From Anastatus disparis (Eukaryota > Arthropoda > Insecta > Hymenoptera > Eupelmidae): a stretch of DNA of 64,000 bases. The stretch spans positions 16,386,001 through 16,450,000 of the forward strand of contig JAFFSR010000220.1 in assembly GCA_017163975.1 (NCBI GenBank), given 5' to 3'. The notes beneath the pieces were generated by a model. The model saw only the letters and a list, made by a program, of their open reading frames with translations. It did no database searches and had not been told where the DNA came from. Each line of letters begins with the position of its first letter. The first letter of the stretch is position 1. The translations under genes were made by a program, and so were the position numbers. Positions 12,803 to 23,780 of the stretch are shown piece after piece.

Positions 12803-13721
12803 TTACAATTTCAGAAAGTTATACGAAACCCCTACAGGCGATAATATCTGGTATTTTTTAAGAGGTAGTTTTGCATCTTCAGGATTTTTCTCAAACTCAA
12901 AAGATTTCAACATCAGACCAGCTCCGGATAGAGGCATAGGAATGTGAGGTTCACTCTCTTTAAGACTAATAAAAGGCATTGACATCCGCCCTAAATGTGT
13001 TTCAAAATATGCCTGTATAGTAATTGCTCTAAAAATAAAATAAATTCGAGTTATTAAATAATAGTACATTGCGATACAAGTGCTCTAAGTGGTCCTTTTT
13101 TACACGGTGTGCAGCTAGCGTCTGAGCGAAGCAAGGGTGCTAAGCATGTCGTGTAAGAGGACCACTCAGAGCACACGTATCGTTTATTATTTTATAGCAC
13201 GTGTGAGATAAATTCGTCACACTTAATCTATACTCTAGGAAATCAATATTAAAAAAACTATACACTCTGCGAATGATAATTCATAAATAAAAACGAATGC
13301 TATATCAGCAAAACTATGCACTCCGTGAATGATAGTTCGAAAAAAAGTTAAAACTATATATTATTAAAACTAGAATCTCCGCAAACAAATAAAGAAAAGC
13401 AAAAACGATTTTAAATTTTTCTTAGAATGTGAAAATAAATACAATACGTTAACAAAAAAACTTGTCGACTATTAAGATTCATATATACATGAGCGAGACA
13501 GAGAGTAAAGCATTTAGTTCATTTTTTATATGGATCTCCCTCTTTCTTATCGTTAGACTGTACGCACAAGCACATTGCTACATGTTTCAACAACTCACGG
13601 CACAACAATGATTTATAAACTATAGTTTTTGTTCTCCTAGTGTTTTTAATAATTTATCGAAGTATTTATATTTTTCAATTGATTTTCTACGTATTTTTAT
13701 GCAGAAAAATATATTTCTACG

Positions 13722-13786
<65 letters not shown>

Positions 13787-16700
13787 AATGATCGTGACGC
13801 GTCATTTCTATAGGAATACTTTTTTGAACAGTATAATAAAGTGCGAGATTTTTTACGATAGTACTTTTTTACACAGTTTAAAAATGTTGTATTTAGCTCC
13901 CGCCAGAGAGTGTAGAAAACGCGAATTCAGCTCATGCAGTGCTATAAAATAATATTGAATAATAAAAACGGATGATATTTTTGTATTAAAGTCAATTTAA
14001 ATTATTTTCATTATTAATTATAGAATAATGATATTATAAGTCTACGATTAGCTATAGTTAATATAAATGAAACACTATTTATACTGATTAATAATAATAT
14101 TATTAAAGTTTAATTTACTTGTCAGTGTCGTCAATATTAACCCATTCTGAATCCTCAATATCGAGTTGACCAGTTTGAAAATCGACTGCAGTCAGTAAAA
14201 AGGACAGAATTAGAGTTCTCTTTTCTTTGTCTGTTATAAATTGTAATCCAGTGACAACATTATCCGTGAAAATCTTTTCATCTGGTATTATGTCCACGAT
14301 AATCTTATTACTTTGGCTAGTAACTTTAAAATAATCATGGTCATGATCAATCCAGAAATCCGTTAATGGATTTAAAAATTCAACTGGCTTCCATTCAACT
14401 GTGGTAAGATTTATGGCTCCAGTTTTCATTATTTGGCCTTGTTGAATTTGAATATGAAACACATGATTTTTTCTGACAAATCGTAAGCCTGTTACTACTC
14501 TAGAAAAAAGAAAGCATTTACTCGTATGGTAGATAAGTACGAGGATCGGCAAACCAAATTAACACAGTAGTATAAAAAAATACTATAATATAATTGGATC
14601 AAATAGTATAATTGAGGATCCGGAAATAAAAAGGGCACATAGCCAATGTTATTTAAATGGGCTATGTGCCCTTTTTATTTCTGGACCCTCAGTTTATAGT
14701 AAAATTAATAGAATTTCGTTTTGTTAAATCTTTAAAAATTATATAAATTAGAAATTTAGTTTCCATAGCTTCAATTTGAAAATTTCAATTTGGAATTTGA
14801 AATATAGACTAAATTTTGTCTTGCTTTAAAATGTGATAAATACTTCATTTTTAAAGTAGTCATAAATTAATAAAAACGAAGGGCCTAAAATATTATTTGT
14901 AACAGTTTCATTTGTGTTGTTATGATAATAATCACTTGAATCACAAATAATCTTACTTGTTATCCTCTACATCGGCAATAACCTCACGCAAATCAAAGTA
15001 ACGGTCAATATTTTCTTCTGGATTTTCACATTGGCACATATAATAATCACATCCTGTCGGCTTAGAAAGTTTTTTATTTAATTCAAAAAGAGTCCGAGGG
15101 CACTGTCTATGAGGGCTATAATAATCAAATAATTGGTAATAATAATCTTTATCAACATATCGAAACGTAGCATCTGTATATCTTGAAGTTGTATTTGTTA
15201 ATTTGTCTTCCTTTTCATCACGGCCCTACAAATTTATATAGTATTATTATATGTTATTTATATTTTTATGTTATCATACGATGTATGGTATAATACTGGT
15301 CCAGTAGTCAACGCCTGCTTCGCATTGGGAAAAACAAAAAAACTTTTAAGGATTCTATTGTTAATCCAGTCTGACGAAATTTTTACTTTTTTACTTATTT
15401 TTTACTTTATGAGTGGAAGATTGAAAAATAAAATATTTTATATCTGTATGTATGTATTCTTACCGCTGGACAAATATACATGTGATAGTATTCAATTGGA
15501 TGACAACCCGTTATATTACCCGTGCATCTTCGTTCACTTTGAAATTTCGTGCAATACTCAGATTCCTGATTATCATCCCTATAAATCGAGTGATTGTTCA
15601 ATGGTTCTGTTTCTGTACCTAATACGTATGATTGAAAAACTGGCATTGTTGCAAAAAAATTCACTGTGGAATATAAAAGTTGCTTATGTATTAACAATTT
15701 ATTAAAATAATATAAAGTTTCTATCTTTAAAAATTCCAACCAGTATTAAATCTTTGACATTGATTAAACAATCGAATGGAAAGAGAATCTTGTTTAAAAA
15801 TTTTTTTAATTGTTTTGCCAGCTTCTGTTATTCTATCAATAAAACCAATTTCAGATTCTGTTATTTTAGCACTAAAATTTGCTTTAGTTTTCTTAATAGC
15901 TGGTGTCTCACCGGTGAATACTAAAAAAAAATATAAATAAATAAACAGATTTATATAAAAGCCGTCTTGAATTTACAAAACTTTACCTCTATTATTTAAA
16001 TTCCACATATACATGTTAAAATTGTAATTTTTCATTATTAATCTTCTCATTTCAGTAGGTATGATGATATTATTATAAAAATCATGTATAATTTCATATA
16101 ATGAATATGTGATTTCACTGTCTAAATAATCACCGCTGCAAAGGCTTTCATATCTCTAAAAAATATATTTTATATAATTAAGTTAAACTTGCCATAAAAA
16201 TTTATGAATAAAAAATAGAAATTACGCTCATTAATTTTAAGAATATTTTTATTGTTTATTTGTAATCATATTGTCACTACGGAATAAAAAGGTTTTATCT
16301 CGGTAGCCACTCTAAAAAAGTCCTACCTCGGCTAAACTACTATTACTTTCTCAGAAAAAGCATTGTATTGATAAAAAAATTTTTTTCTTTTTTTTTTCAT
16401 TTATTTATATTTATTTCAAGTTCTCAACAGAAATAGACCACTTTATTAATTCGAAAAGCGGGCCAAAAGGAAAATATTTTTAACTTCTAAAATTTTGCGG
16501 GAGAAATTAGTGTTTTAAATTTAGAGTACACATGCACTAAATAATAATTCTTTTATTTGATCAACTATACTTATTTGTGGATCATCTATTTCGCGTTCCT
16601 ATATCGTCAACTGTTCTTGATTACGTATGAACAAATAAAATATACAAAACTAACAAACTGTTCACAATTGTTATTATTACCATTACATTAAATTTTACTC

Positions 16701-17248
16701 TGAATGATGAAAACATTATTACACAACATTAATAAACTTTATTTTTTTGATAAAGACCATATAATAGAATTATTTTTCAAAATTATGAATTTGATGAAAT
16801 ATATTACACTTACCCTATTAAATATTTGCCAATCTGGATATATTTCTTCCTCTGATTGTAATTTCGGATTAAACAAAGTTTTTAGGTTGTCTTCATAAGA
16901 TTCAAGTTCTTCTGAATATAGTTTATTGCGAAATATTTTGAAACTATATAACATGCTATCATAATACGCGAAACGGAACGAGGTATACATCGCAAAAACA
17001 TGAAAATCATATTTTGAATAATTTAATACTGGTAAATAGTACTCGGAATTTTCGAAAATTGCATCAAGTCTTTTGAATTTTATTTTCTTTGATAGGGAGT
17101 TCACATATGATTCTTGTGTAACGCTTGTAAGATTATTTACAATTTCATCAACAATAGAAAGACTAATTGCAGCACCACGGTTCACATCAAATGCGTTTGT
17201 TTGATAAAATGTAATAAATAAAATGCTAAAAAATAAATAATGAATCAT
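12803..17248 (-). CDS. Secreted DUF4803-like protein, seven exons, intact
   Basis: Exons in transcript order: 17248-16814, 16155-15987, 15920-15741, 15663-15464, 15225-14957, 14499-14119 and 13028-12803 (stop). They sum to 1860 nt, about 619 residues, with phases 0,1,1,0,2,2. The start was chosen because it opens a clear signal peptide (HYLFFSILFITFYQTNA). Exon 2 (YESLCSGDYLDSEITYSLYE) aligns poorly with the family motif in its partner. Exon 5 ends DRYFDLREVIADVEDNK, close to the partner's NRYFSLREVTSDIYNN. Exon 6 contains two similar blocks (VVTGLRFVRKNHVFHIQIQ and VVTGLQFITDKEKRTLILS), suggesting an internal repeat of a beta-rich fold. Exon 7 has PHIPMPLSGAGLMLKSFEF. The exon 3 donor (GTTGGA) is weak and was chosen by phase and homology. 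The protein is probably extracellular; function is unknown. Confidence 0.78.
13072..13182. repeat. Short hairpin, dispersed family (inverted copy)
   Basis: Arms CGATACAAGTGCTCTAAGTG / CACTCAGAGCACACGTATCG and GGTCC / GGACC pair around a core with CTGAGCGAAGCAAGGGTG, the reverse complement of the CCCTCGCTTCGCTCGG-type loop. It lies in the last intron of the minus-strand gene. TTATTTTATAGCACGTG follows at 13186. Confidence 0.65.
13254..13390. repeat. Tandem units, reverse complement of the 10.03-10.2 kb repeats
   Basis: Units of the type AAACTATGCACTCCGTGAATG plus AT(A/T)(A/G)TTCGAAAAAAA occur at about 13254, 13309 and 13366. They are the reverse complement of the units at 10027-10205 and sit next to the hairpin at 13072-13182, so the two sites carry the same composite element in opposite orientation. 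Confidence 0.55.
13727..13783. repeat. (TA)n microsatellite, 57 bp
   Basis: Long uninterrupted AT alternation in the last intron of the minus-strand DUF4803-like gene. Confidence 0.95.
14611..14692. repeat. Hairpin with near-perfect 31-bp stem
   Basis: The arm GAGGATCCGGAAATAAAAAG followed by GGCACATAGCC pairs with GGCTATGTGCC followed by CTTTTTATTTCTGGACCCTC, with two mismatches and a loop of about 14 nt. It lies in the intron between exons 5 and 6 of the minus-strand gene. It could be a tiny MITE or a pre-microRNA-like structure. Confidence 0.7.
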
Positions 17249-19489
17249 TTTTATTCTTCTTTTTATAGGTCACCAAATTATTGCCCAATAAATACTAATA
17301 GAAATCGCTGAAAAAAATTTGTTTGGTAAATATTTCATTTCAATTTTCGTTTTAAAGTAATTAACATAAATTATAAATAATGTACATAAATAATCAATCT
17401 TTTATTTATACGAGAAAAGATATAAGCATTTTTATGTTTCCATTCCACTTTTTCATCTAAATGGAAGTTAAAAGCAAATTAAATTATATTTAGTAGATAG
17501 AGAAATGAAATTTTTTTTAACCAGATTAACCATTTAAATCATCTAACGAACTTATGATAAGTACTATGATATATTTATTATATTTTAAATATAAATAATA
17601 ATTTTCTTATTAAACTTTATATATTTTCAGTAAGTTAAACTTATATTTTAATAACGTGAATGTGTAATAAATTTATTATCATCTAATAATCTACCTTTGA
17701 TGGACTGTTGACACTACAATGTTCCAAATTTAACTACTGGAAAATTTTTTAATTATTAAAAAAACGATCGTGACTTCATGTTTTGAAAACATTTATGAAA
17801 AGCGTGTAACTTATACTTTTATGCGTATTTCTCGCAAACATTTTTAGTATTTGATTTTAAAATTCGTTTAATTCACCATGAAAGTAAAATATGTTTTGAT
17901 AATTAATATTGTTGTCATTAATTTTTGTCTATATTTTTATTTTTTCATAACTTTTGAATCAATTCATTACCAAAAAATTTTTTGATATAGTTTTTATTAT
18001 AATTTTTATCCTTCGTCAAAAAAATTTTTTTAGAATAGTCGTTTAAAAATTGCATATCTTTAAAACTAATCCAATTTTTGTGAAAAAATAAGTATTTGTT
18101 TGAACGGGTGCAGCCTTTTTTTTATAATTTAAGACATTTTTATTATGGTTTAATTAAATTTTAACAAATCTAGAAAAATTGTGAAATAAAATAATTTATA
18201 CTTTTACAGTTTTAGTATAGTAACTTATGAAGAGTTTAATTTTTTCAAATATATAAATTTTTCTGATAATTGATGATGGAATATTTAAGAATCATAAGTT
18301 TCATGATAGAAAATCATCTAAGAAATATTAATTAATTTGTTAATTATTTGTTAAGTATCTAAGTATATAAAAAATGCAATAATGCAGAATAGGTAAGATT
18401 TATTCATTTATAGCAAAAACCATAGCTAAGTTAAGTTGACTAGTCACGTGAAGATTCTTTTAATATATTAAATATTTTATATTTTTTCTAAATAATATAC
18501 TCAAATAATAGTACCTTTAATAAATTTAAATACCTGTATAGTAGAATTTTTCAGTTGAAATTAATCCTGAAACTAATACTTAAAAACTCTTAACTCAAAT
18601 GATTTTTAATATTTTAACGGTACAGTAATGAGTGCACGCAGATTAATGACAATAAGTATATATACGTTTAAATATATGTACTTTAAGTCTTCAACAATAT
18701 AATGTATTTGTTAAAAACTAAATTTAAACAACTGTATTATAAAGATGAATTGTAAACATATCTATTATTTTTCGTTCCTCATAATTGCGCAAATATAAAA
18801 AGTATTCAAAATTTTATTACTTAGATGACGTAGATTACAGTACTCAACTATTGTCTTCGAAATTTTATTACGTAGATGACGTAGATTGCAATATTGAACG
18901 ATTGTTTTTATTATTTTAAAATTTCCTATGAGCTAAATTTATAAAATAATATTTCTCTTTTGGAATTATACATAATCTTCTTAAACAATTTTTAAATACA
19001 AATAACATGAATTATTCTTAAGAAATGTATCGATTGAATAAACTTATTATTATTTAACAATATAGCTTAAAATATTCAATTAGATCAAAATTTTCATGCA
19101 ATAAGTATATTTTTAATTTATTTCATTATTTAATAGAGTAATATTCATTAATGAAAACAATATAGATATGATTTGCTTTTATTTTTAGAGAAATCTGCAC
19201 ATTCAAAATAATAACTCAAATGTGTAGCAATTAAAACATTTAATTAAAAATTTTAAGATATATTCCAAATTTAATAGACATTAAATAAAATTTGATAAAA
19301 AAATTCAAAAATTTAGAGCTTTGACAGTTATTAAATTAATAACGAAAGCTAATTATTAATTTAATAATTATCAAAGCCATATAAATACTTTTAGAATTAT
19401 AGTATTAAGAATAAATACTTTTATACAACGTAAAATATGTTTTTAGCAAATCACATTAAAAAGAGGATATAAAAAATTATAGTGATTTA
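17249..19489. other. AT-rich intergenic DNA, upstream of the minus-strand gene
   Basis: No supported coding sequence. The segment just above 17248 should hold the promoter of the minus-strand gene, but no specific element can be assigned. A 51-bp-period tandem duplication (ATTTTATTAC, then TAGATGACGTAGATT) occurs at 18811-18905. Confidence 0.5.
18811..18905. repeat. Two-copy tandem repeat, 51-bp period
   Basis: ATTTTATTACTTAGATGACG and ATTTTATTACGTAGATGACG begin 51 bp apart, and both continue into TAGATT(A/G)CA and related AT-rich sequence. Confidence 0.7.
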
Positions 19490-19677
19490 TTCTCCAGGCT
19501 GGACCTAAAATGAATTTTTCCATCATTCGCGTGCCTTGTAGCGACGCAATCCACCTGTGTTGACGCGCATGATTGAGCGTGCGCTATCACGTGCGCATAA
19601 ACACGGCAATATCGGGCGCTGGTATTCTATATGTAAAATTAAAAAAATAATCAGGAATGGTAGGCAGTTGAAAATAA

Positions 19678-20000
19678 TTTTCACCTTTTTTTATAGTTTT
19701 GAAAATAATCTTTCAAAATTTAATGATATATTTTTCCGATTATTTTGTTTTATATTTGTTTTTTTTTATGAATTTTTTTATATTTCGAGCGGCCCCCGAT
19801 CTCAGACCCCCCTCCTCTCACCCGATCCTTGTAATAATTTATAATTTACCTCTCGATATCACCTTTTTTTATAGTTTTACATCTTTCAAATTATATATTT
19901 ATTGTGTTTATTTTGTTTTTTTTTTTTTACGCCCCCGCCAACCCCCCCCGCTCCCCGATCCATTTGTATTTCTCCTTACTATTAATCTTATGTTCTACAA
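19678..20000. repeat. Diverged tandem duplication with C-rich tracts
   Basis: Two units each start TCACCTTTTTTTATAGTTTT, pass through CTTTCAAA(A)TT and ATTTTGTTTT, and reach a strikingly C-rich block: CGGCCCCCGATC / ACCCCCCTCC in the first, CGCCCCCGCC / CCCCCCCCGCTCCCCGATCC in the second. The units begin at about 19678 and 19858. The open frames here (95 and 149 codons) are by-products of the C-rich and T-rich tracts. Confidence 0.6.
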
Positions 20001-20702
20001 CGCATCTTTCCGCAACGAGTCAAATAGTATAAACCGCCCGGATTTGTCACCTGTGAGTTTGGCGCCCCCTCCTTGGGCGACAAACCTCACCCCAGAATCC
20101 TTATTTCCGCACTTTTACACAAAATACTATTCTGCTTCAAACACCTAAACGTCACTTTATTTTCCAAGGCGTTGAATTTTCAATATAAAAATGTTAGATA
20201 TGTATGCAACTGCCAGCTGTGTTATCATCATTAGGATCGCTAATATTGTTGAAACAGCGAGAGATGTTTTTTCCTATAAAAATATAAGAAAATGAATATT
20301 TTAGACGTAAGTGCTTAATAGATTCGGAATTAGATAATATATGAGTAATAATTTGATCAAGCGTAACGAAAATTAGCATTGTTTCATAGAATCATAGATA
20401 AGCACCTTTTTGTCTCGCATAATGCATCAAAATAATACTCAAAATTTACGAAAAATCATTTCCAAAAATATTAATTTGTTTCAAAGTTATCAATAATCAA
20501 AAATAAAGATTAAAAATGTATTAATAATTATACATACCATAGTCCATGAAATAACTAGTAATTTTCATAAATTTTTAATTTTTACTATCGGCTAGCCTTG
20601 TTAATTGAGATGATTATGCATTGTTGTGTTAACACGAGTTAACTTGATTATAGCGCCACGAAAAATTTGTTAGTACATTTATCTATTAACTGAACTAAAA
20701 AT

Positions 20703-20905
20703 GTTGAACTAAATTTCCGCTTTTATTATTAATTAATTTTTTAAAAAGAAAATTCAGGTCCAATTTTTATTACGCTATAAATTTGAGAAAAAATAATATA
20801 ATACTCAATAACTATTATTTTGAAAGAATTTGAGCTCAGCTATAAAAGTTACTATCTAGTAACTTTTATAGTGCCATTCTTTAATTGCCACTAACTTTAA
20901 TGAAA
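20703..20905. repeat. Degraded half copy of the 7.5-8.2 kb fold-back element
   Basis: It shares TTTTATTATTAATTAAT, TTTTTAAAAAGAAAATTCAGGTCC and a TTTGAGCTCAGCT block, then TCTAGTAACTTTTATAGTG and TTCTTTAATTGCC in the same order as 7820-8040. Confidence 0.6.
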
Positions 20906-21520
20906 TCATTTAATTTTTAGATGTTAATATCAAATTGAATTATTTACAGAAAGAGAAATTAACTCAATAGAATCAAAAATAAATATAACGCTGATGTAGT
21001 AATTTTAATTATTAAAATAAGTGTTGATTTGCAATTATGTAAAATTCTAATCTATGTCATTTTATGTATGAAACATGATAACAAATGATAACAATTAATT
21101 ATATTTCGAGTTAAAACATAAATTAATAATGCATATAATTTTTTTTATTGGCTTTTTAACAAAGAATGTATTTAATTTTTAATTTTTCACCAGAAATAAA
21201 ATCTAAATAATGTGTCAAAAAAATTATTTTACACTAAAATTTATAAGAGATATTATCCGGTATAAATCTAACAATATTTGATATATTTTAATATATCAAA
21301 CATATCTTCCAAAATTTATTTTTTGATTTTAAAAAATTAGAACACTTTAATTGTTTAAATTTATTTAGTGTTTCATATGATTGGTTACCTAATAACAAAA
21401 TTCAATAAATGTGATAGTATATAATTCAGAACAGCAAATCATCTTGAAATTTTTATACCATAAGGTAGATTATTTTAATAGTATATTTTAAGAAATGTAT
21501 AAGGTATTGTGTAATACATA

Positions 21521-22912
21521 CAGTGGCGTGCATAAGTTTCTGGCAAAAAAAAAAATTTTTAAAGTTTTATATCTTTGTAAAAAATTGAAATTTCTTTAAA
21601 AATCAAACGGCATTTTAAAGTACAATTGAAAATCTTTCAAATACCGGCGGGTTTGTTCAAAAATATTGAAAATTGGATTTTTTACATGAAAAAAAAAACT
21701 ATTTTTTTTAAGGTTTTTTTTGGCCATGAAAAATTTGATATAATTTTTGAACCACTAGGCGGATTTGAAAACAACCAATATAAAAAAAGATGCGTATTCA
21801 TTCCCTCTTTAAAATGAGCATAGCTGGATCAATTTTTATTAAGCGGTTCAAAAGTTACATCATTTATCGCGAAAAATTTCGCTCTTTCTTCAAGCTTCAT
21901 TATCTAAGTATCTATGCACCGCAGAGAAAAACTCATAAAAGAAAAAATGTTCGTTTTTTGAAGTAGAATAAGGGTACATTGAAAATTTATCATTTCAGAA
22001 AAAAAAATTTTTTTACTTTTTTCCACAGGTATGATGATATACAATCATATTTAATTTTTGTTTTAAATAATATTTTTATCGATTTCGATGCATTACAACG
22101 GACTTAAATTATTTTTATTTATAATTAATTTTGTTTGTTATTAATTTTGATTGTTATTAATTTTGTTTATTATTAACGTTACTTAAAAAAATGATTATGA
22201 CGAAAAACTATTGTAAACATGACTTCGATGTATTGTAATAATGTTTATTGTTTATATAATGTTACGAAAATTTATGAAAGCATATTAATAGGAAATAATT
22301 TGTTAAATAAAAATAATTTAAGTCCGTTGTGATGCATCGAAATCGATAAAAATATTATTTAAAACAAAAATTAAATATAATTGTATATCATCATACTTGT
22401 GGAAAAAAGTAAAAAATTTTTTTTTCTGAAATGATAAATTTTTAATGTACCCTTATTCTACTTCAAAAAACGAACATTTTTTCTTTTATGAGTTTTTCTC
22501 TGCGGTGCATAGATACTTAGATAATGAAGCTTGAAGAAAGAGCGAAATTTTTCGCGATAAATGATGTAACTTTTGAACCGCTTAATAAAAATTGATCCAG
22601 CTATGCTCATTTTAAAGAGGGAATGAATACGCATCTTTTTTTATATTGGTTGTTTTCAAATCCGCCTAGTGGTTCAAAAATTATATCAAATTTTTCATGG
22701 CCAAAAAAAACCTTAAAAAAAATAGTTTTTTTTTCATGTAAAAAATCCAATTTTTAATATTTTTGAACAAACCCGCCGGTATTTGAAAGATTTTCAATTG
22801 TACTTTAAAATGCCGTTTGATTTTTAAAGAAATTTCAATTTTTTACAAAGATATAAAACTTTAAAAATTGACTAATTTTTTTTTTTTGGCCAGAAACTTA
22901 TGCACGCCACTG
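21521..22912. mobile_element. 1392-bp fold-back DNA transposon derivative with TA flanks
   Basis: It begins CAGTGGCGTGCATAAGTTTC and ends with the reverse complement GAAACTTATGCACGCCACTG. TA lies immediately outside each end, as expected for TA target-site duplication (Tc1/mariner-like superfamily). Arms of about 600 bp (21521 to about 22130 and about 22305 to 22912) are almost perfect reverse complements, with about 170 bp of unique AT-rich DNA between. No transposase frame is present; the 63-codon frame at 21626 lies inside an arm. High arm similarity suggests recent origin or gene conversion. Confidence 0.85.
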
Positions 22913-23133
22913 TATATCATAATGAATTTTCCTTAAAAGTAGAAAAGGAAAATCATTTTTAGTTTTTTATTTAGATAACGAAATATTGCCAACTAATTAT
23001 TAAGATAAAAATATAATTAGGTCTAATATACGTGTCATTTTCCTTCTTTCTAAACAACGTATGTAAGTTAACCGGTACATTACACTTAAATTCATCGTAA
23101 AGCTCAATTATTTTTTGCATTATTAATAAATCC

Positions 23134-23571
23134 ATGATGTCCAAAATATTTTTATTGTTTTTATTTGTGATTTGTACTGCTACATTAGTGTCATCTGCTG
23201 ATAGTAATGAAAAAAGTAAGATTGATAAAACTATTTTTATTTTAATTATAAAATCAGTAGTTCATTTAAGAAAAAAGTTAAGTATAACTCAGAGCTAAAT
23301 GTAAAATACGTTAATATTTTTATAAAATATGTTTATAGTTTCAAAAGAAGATTCCACAGAAATCGCTTCTTCGGAAGTTGCTCCATCGAGTAATAATAAT
23401 GATAGTATAAGAGATGTTTTATCCAGCCAAATTAACCTTTTACTTACAACAATCTTCACTAGCTTAAGAAGATTTCTTAAGGGTCTGTTCAAAGCTATTG
23501 GCACTCTGATTCGTATTATATTTAAAGCTTTTGTAAGATTCGGTGAAAATATCTTAAAAAGAATTTTTTAA
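23134..23571 (+). CDS. Small secreted cationic peptide precursor (venom/antimicrobial-like)
   Basis: Two exons, 23134-23215 and 23339-23571, with a phase-1 intron (donor A|GTAAGA, acceptor TTTATAG|TT) give about 104 residues. ATG at 23134 is followed by a second ATG at 23137, and either gives the same signal peptide (SKIFLLFLFVICTATLVSSA). Next comes an acidic Ser/Asn-rich spacer (STEIASSEVAPSSNNNDS). The last 50-odd residues are Cys-free and rich in Arg/Lys alternating with Leu/Ile/Phe (for example SLRRFLKGLFKAIGTLIRII), ending KRIF, which suits one or more amphipathic helices. This prepropeptide layout resembles linear hymenopteran venom peptides and insect antimicrobial peptides. The activity is inferred from composition only; no named family was recognised. 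The 26.3-kb gene is a probable relative. Confidence 0.7.
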
Positions 23572-23647
23572 CCCTCCAGGCATAAAATAGCACTTTTCCT
23601 TGAGTGGGCGGGAAAGTGTTTTTTCGCTTCCATCAGCTCCAAAAATA

Positions 23648-23778
23648 GTATATAATGCACCATGGACGCGACGGAAATTTATGTCCCTCGTGTAAATTTG
23701 GCGCCCTCGCTTTGCTTAGGCGACAAACTTACACTCGGACCAAAATTCCCGATCTAGCGACCTTGGTACATAATGTAT
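23648..23778. repeat. Short hairpin, dispersed family
   Basis: TATAATGCACCATGGACGCGAC pairs imperfectly with GCGACCTTGGTACATAATGTA, and GTCCCTCGTGTAAATTTG with CAAACTTACACTCGGACC. The loop is GCGCCCTCGCTTTGCTTAGG followed by CGAC. It lies just after the peptide gene and abuts the MITE at 23781. Confidence 0.65.
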
Positions 23779-23780
23779 TA

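Noticed and set aside
15268..15705. 145-codon plus frame
   Set aside because: Antisense of exon 4 and the adjacent intron of the minus-strand gene, whose own frame aligns with its paralogue.
19557..20148. 95- and 149-codon plus frames with Pro-rich tails
   Set aside because: They follow the C-rich and T-rich tandem duplication; no conserved motif or splice chain.
21626..21817. 63-codon plus frame
   Set aside because: Lies wholly inside one arm of the 1392-bp fold-back and has no domain or splice context.
23295..23504. 69-codon minus frame
   Set aside because: Antisense shadow of the second exon of the cationic peptide gene.
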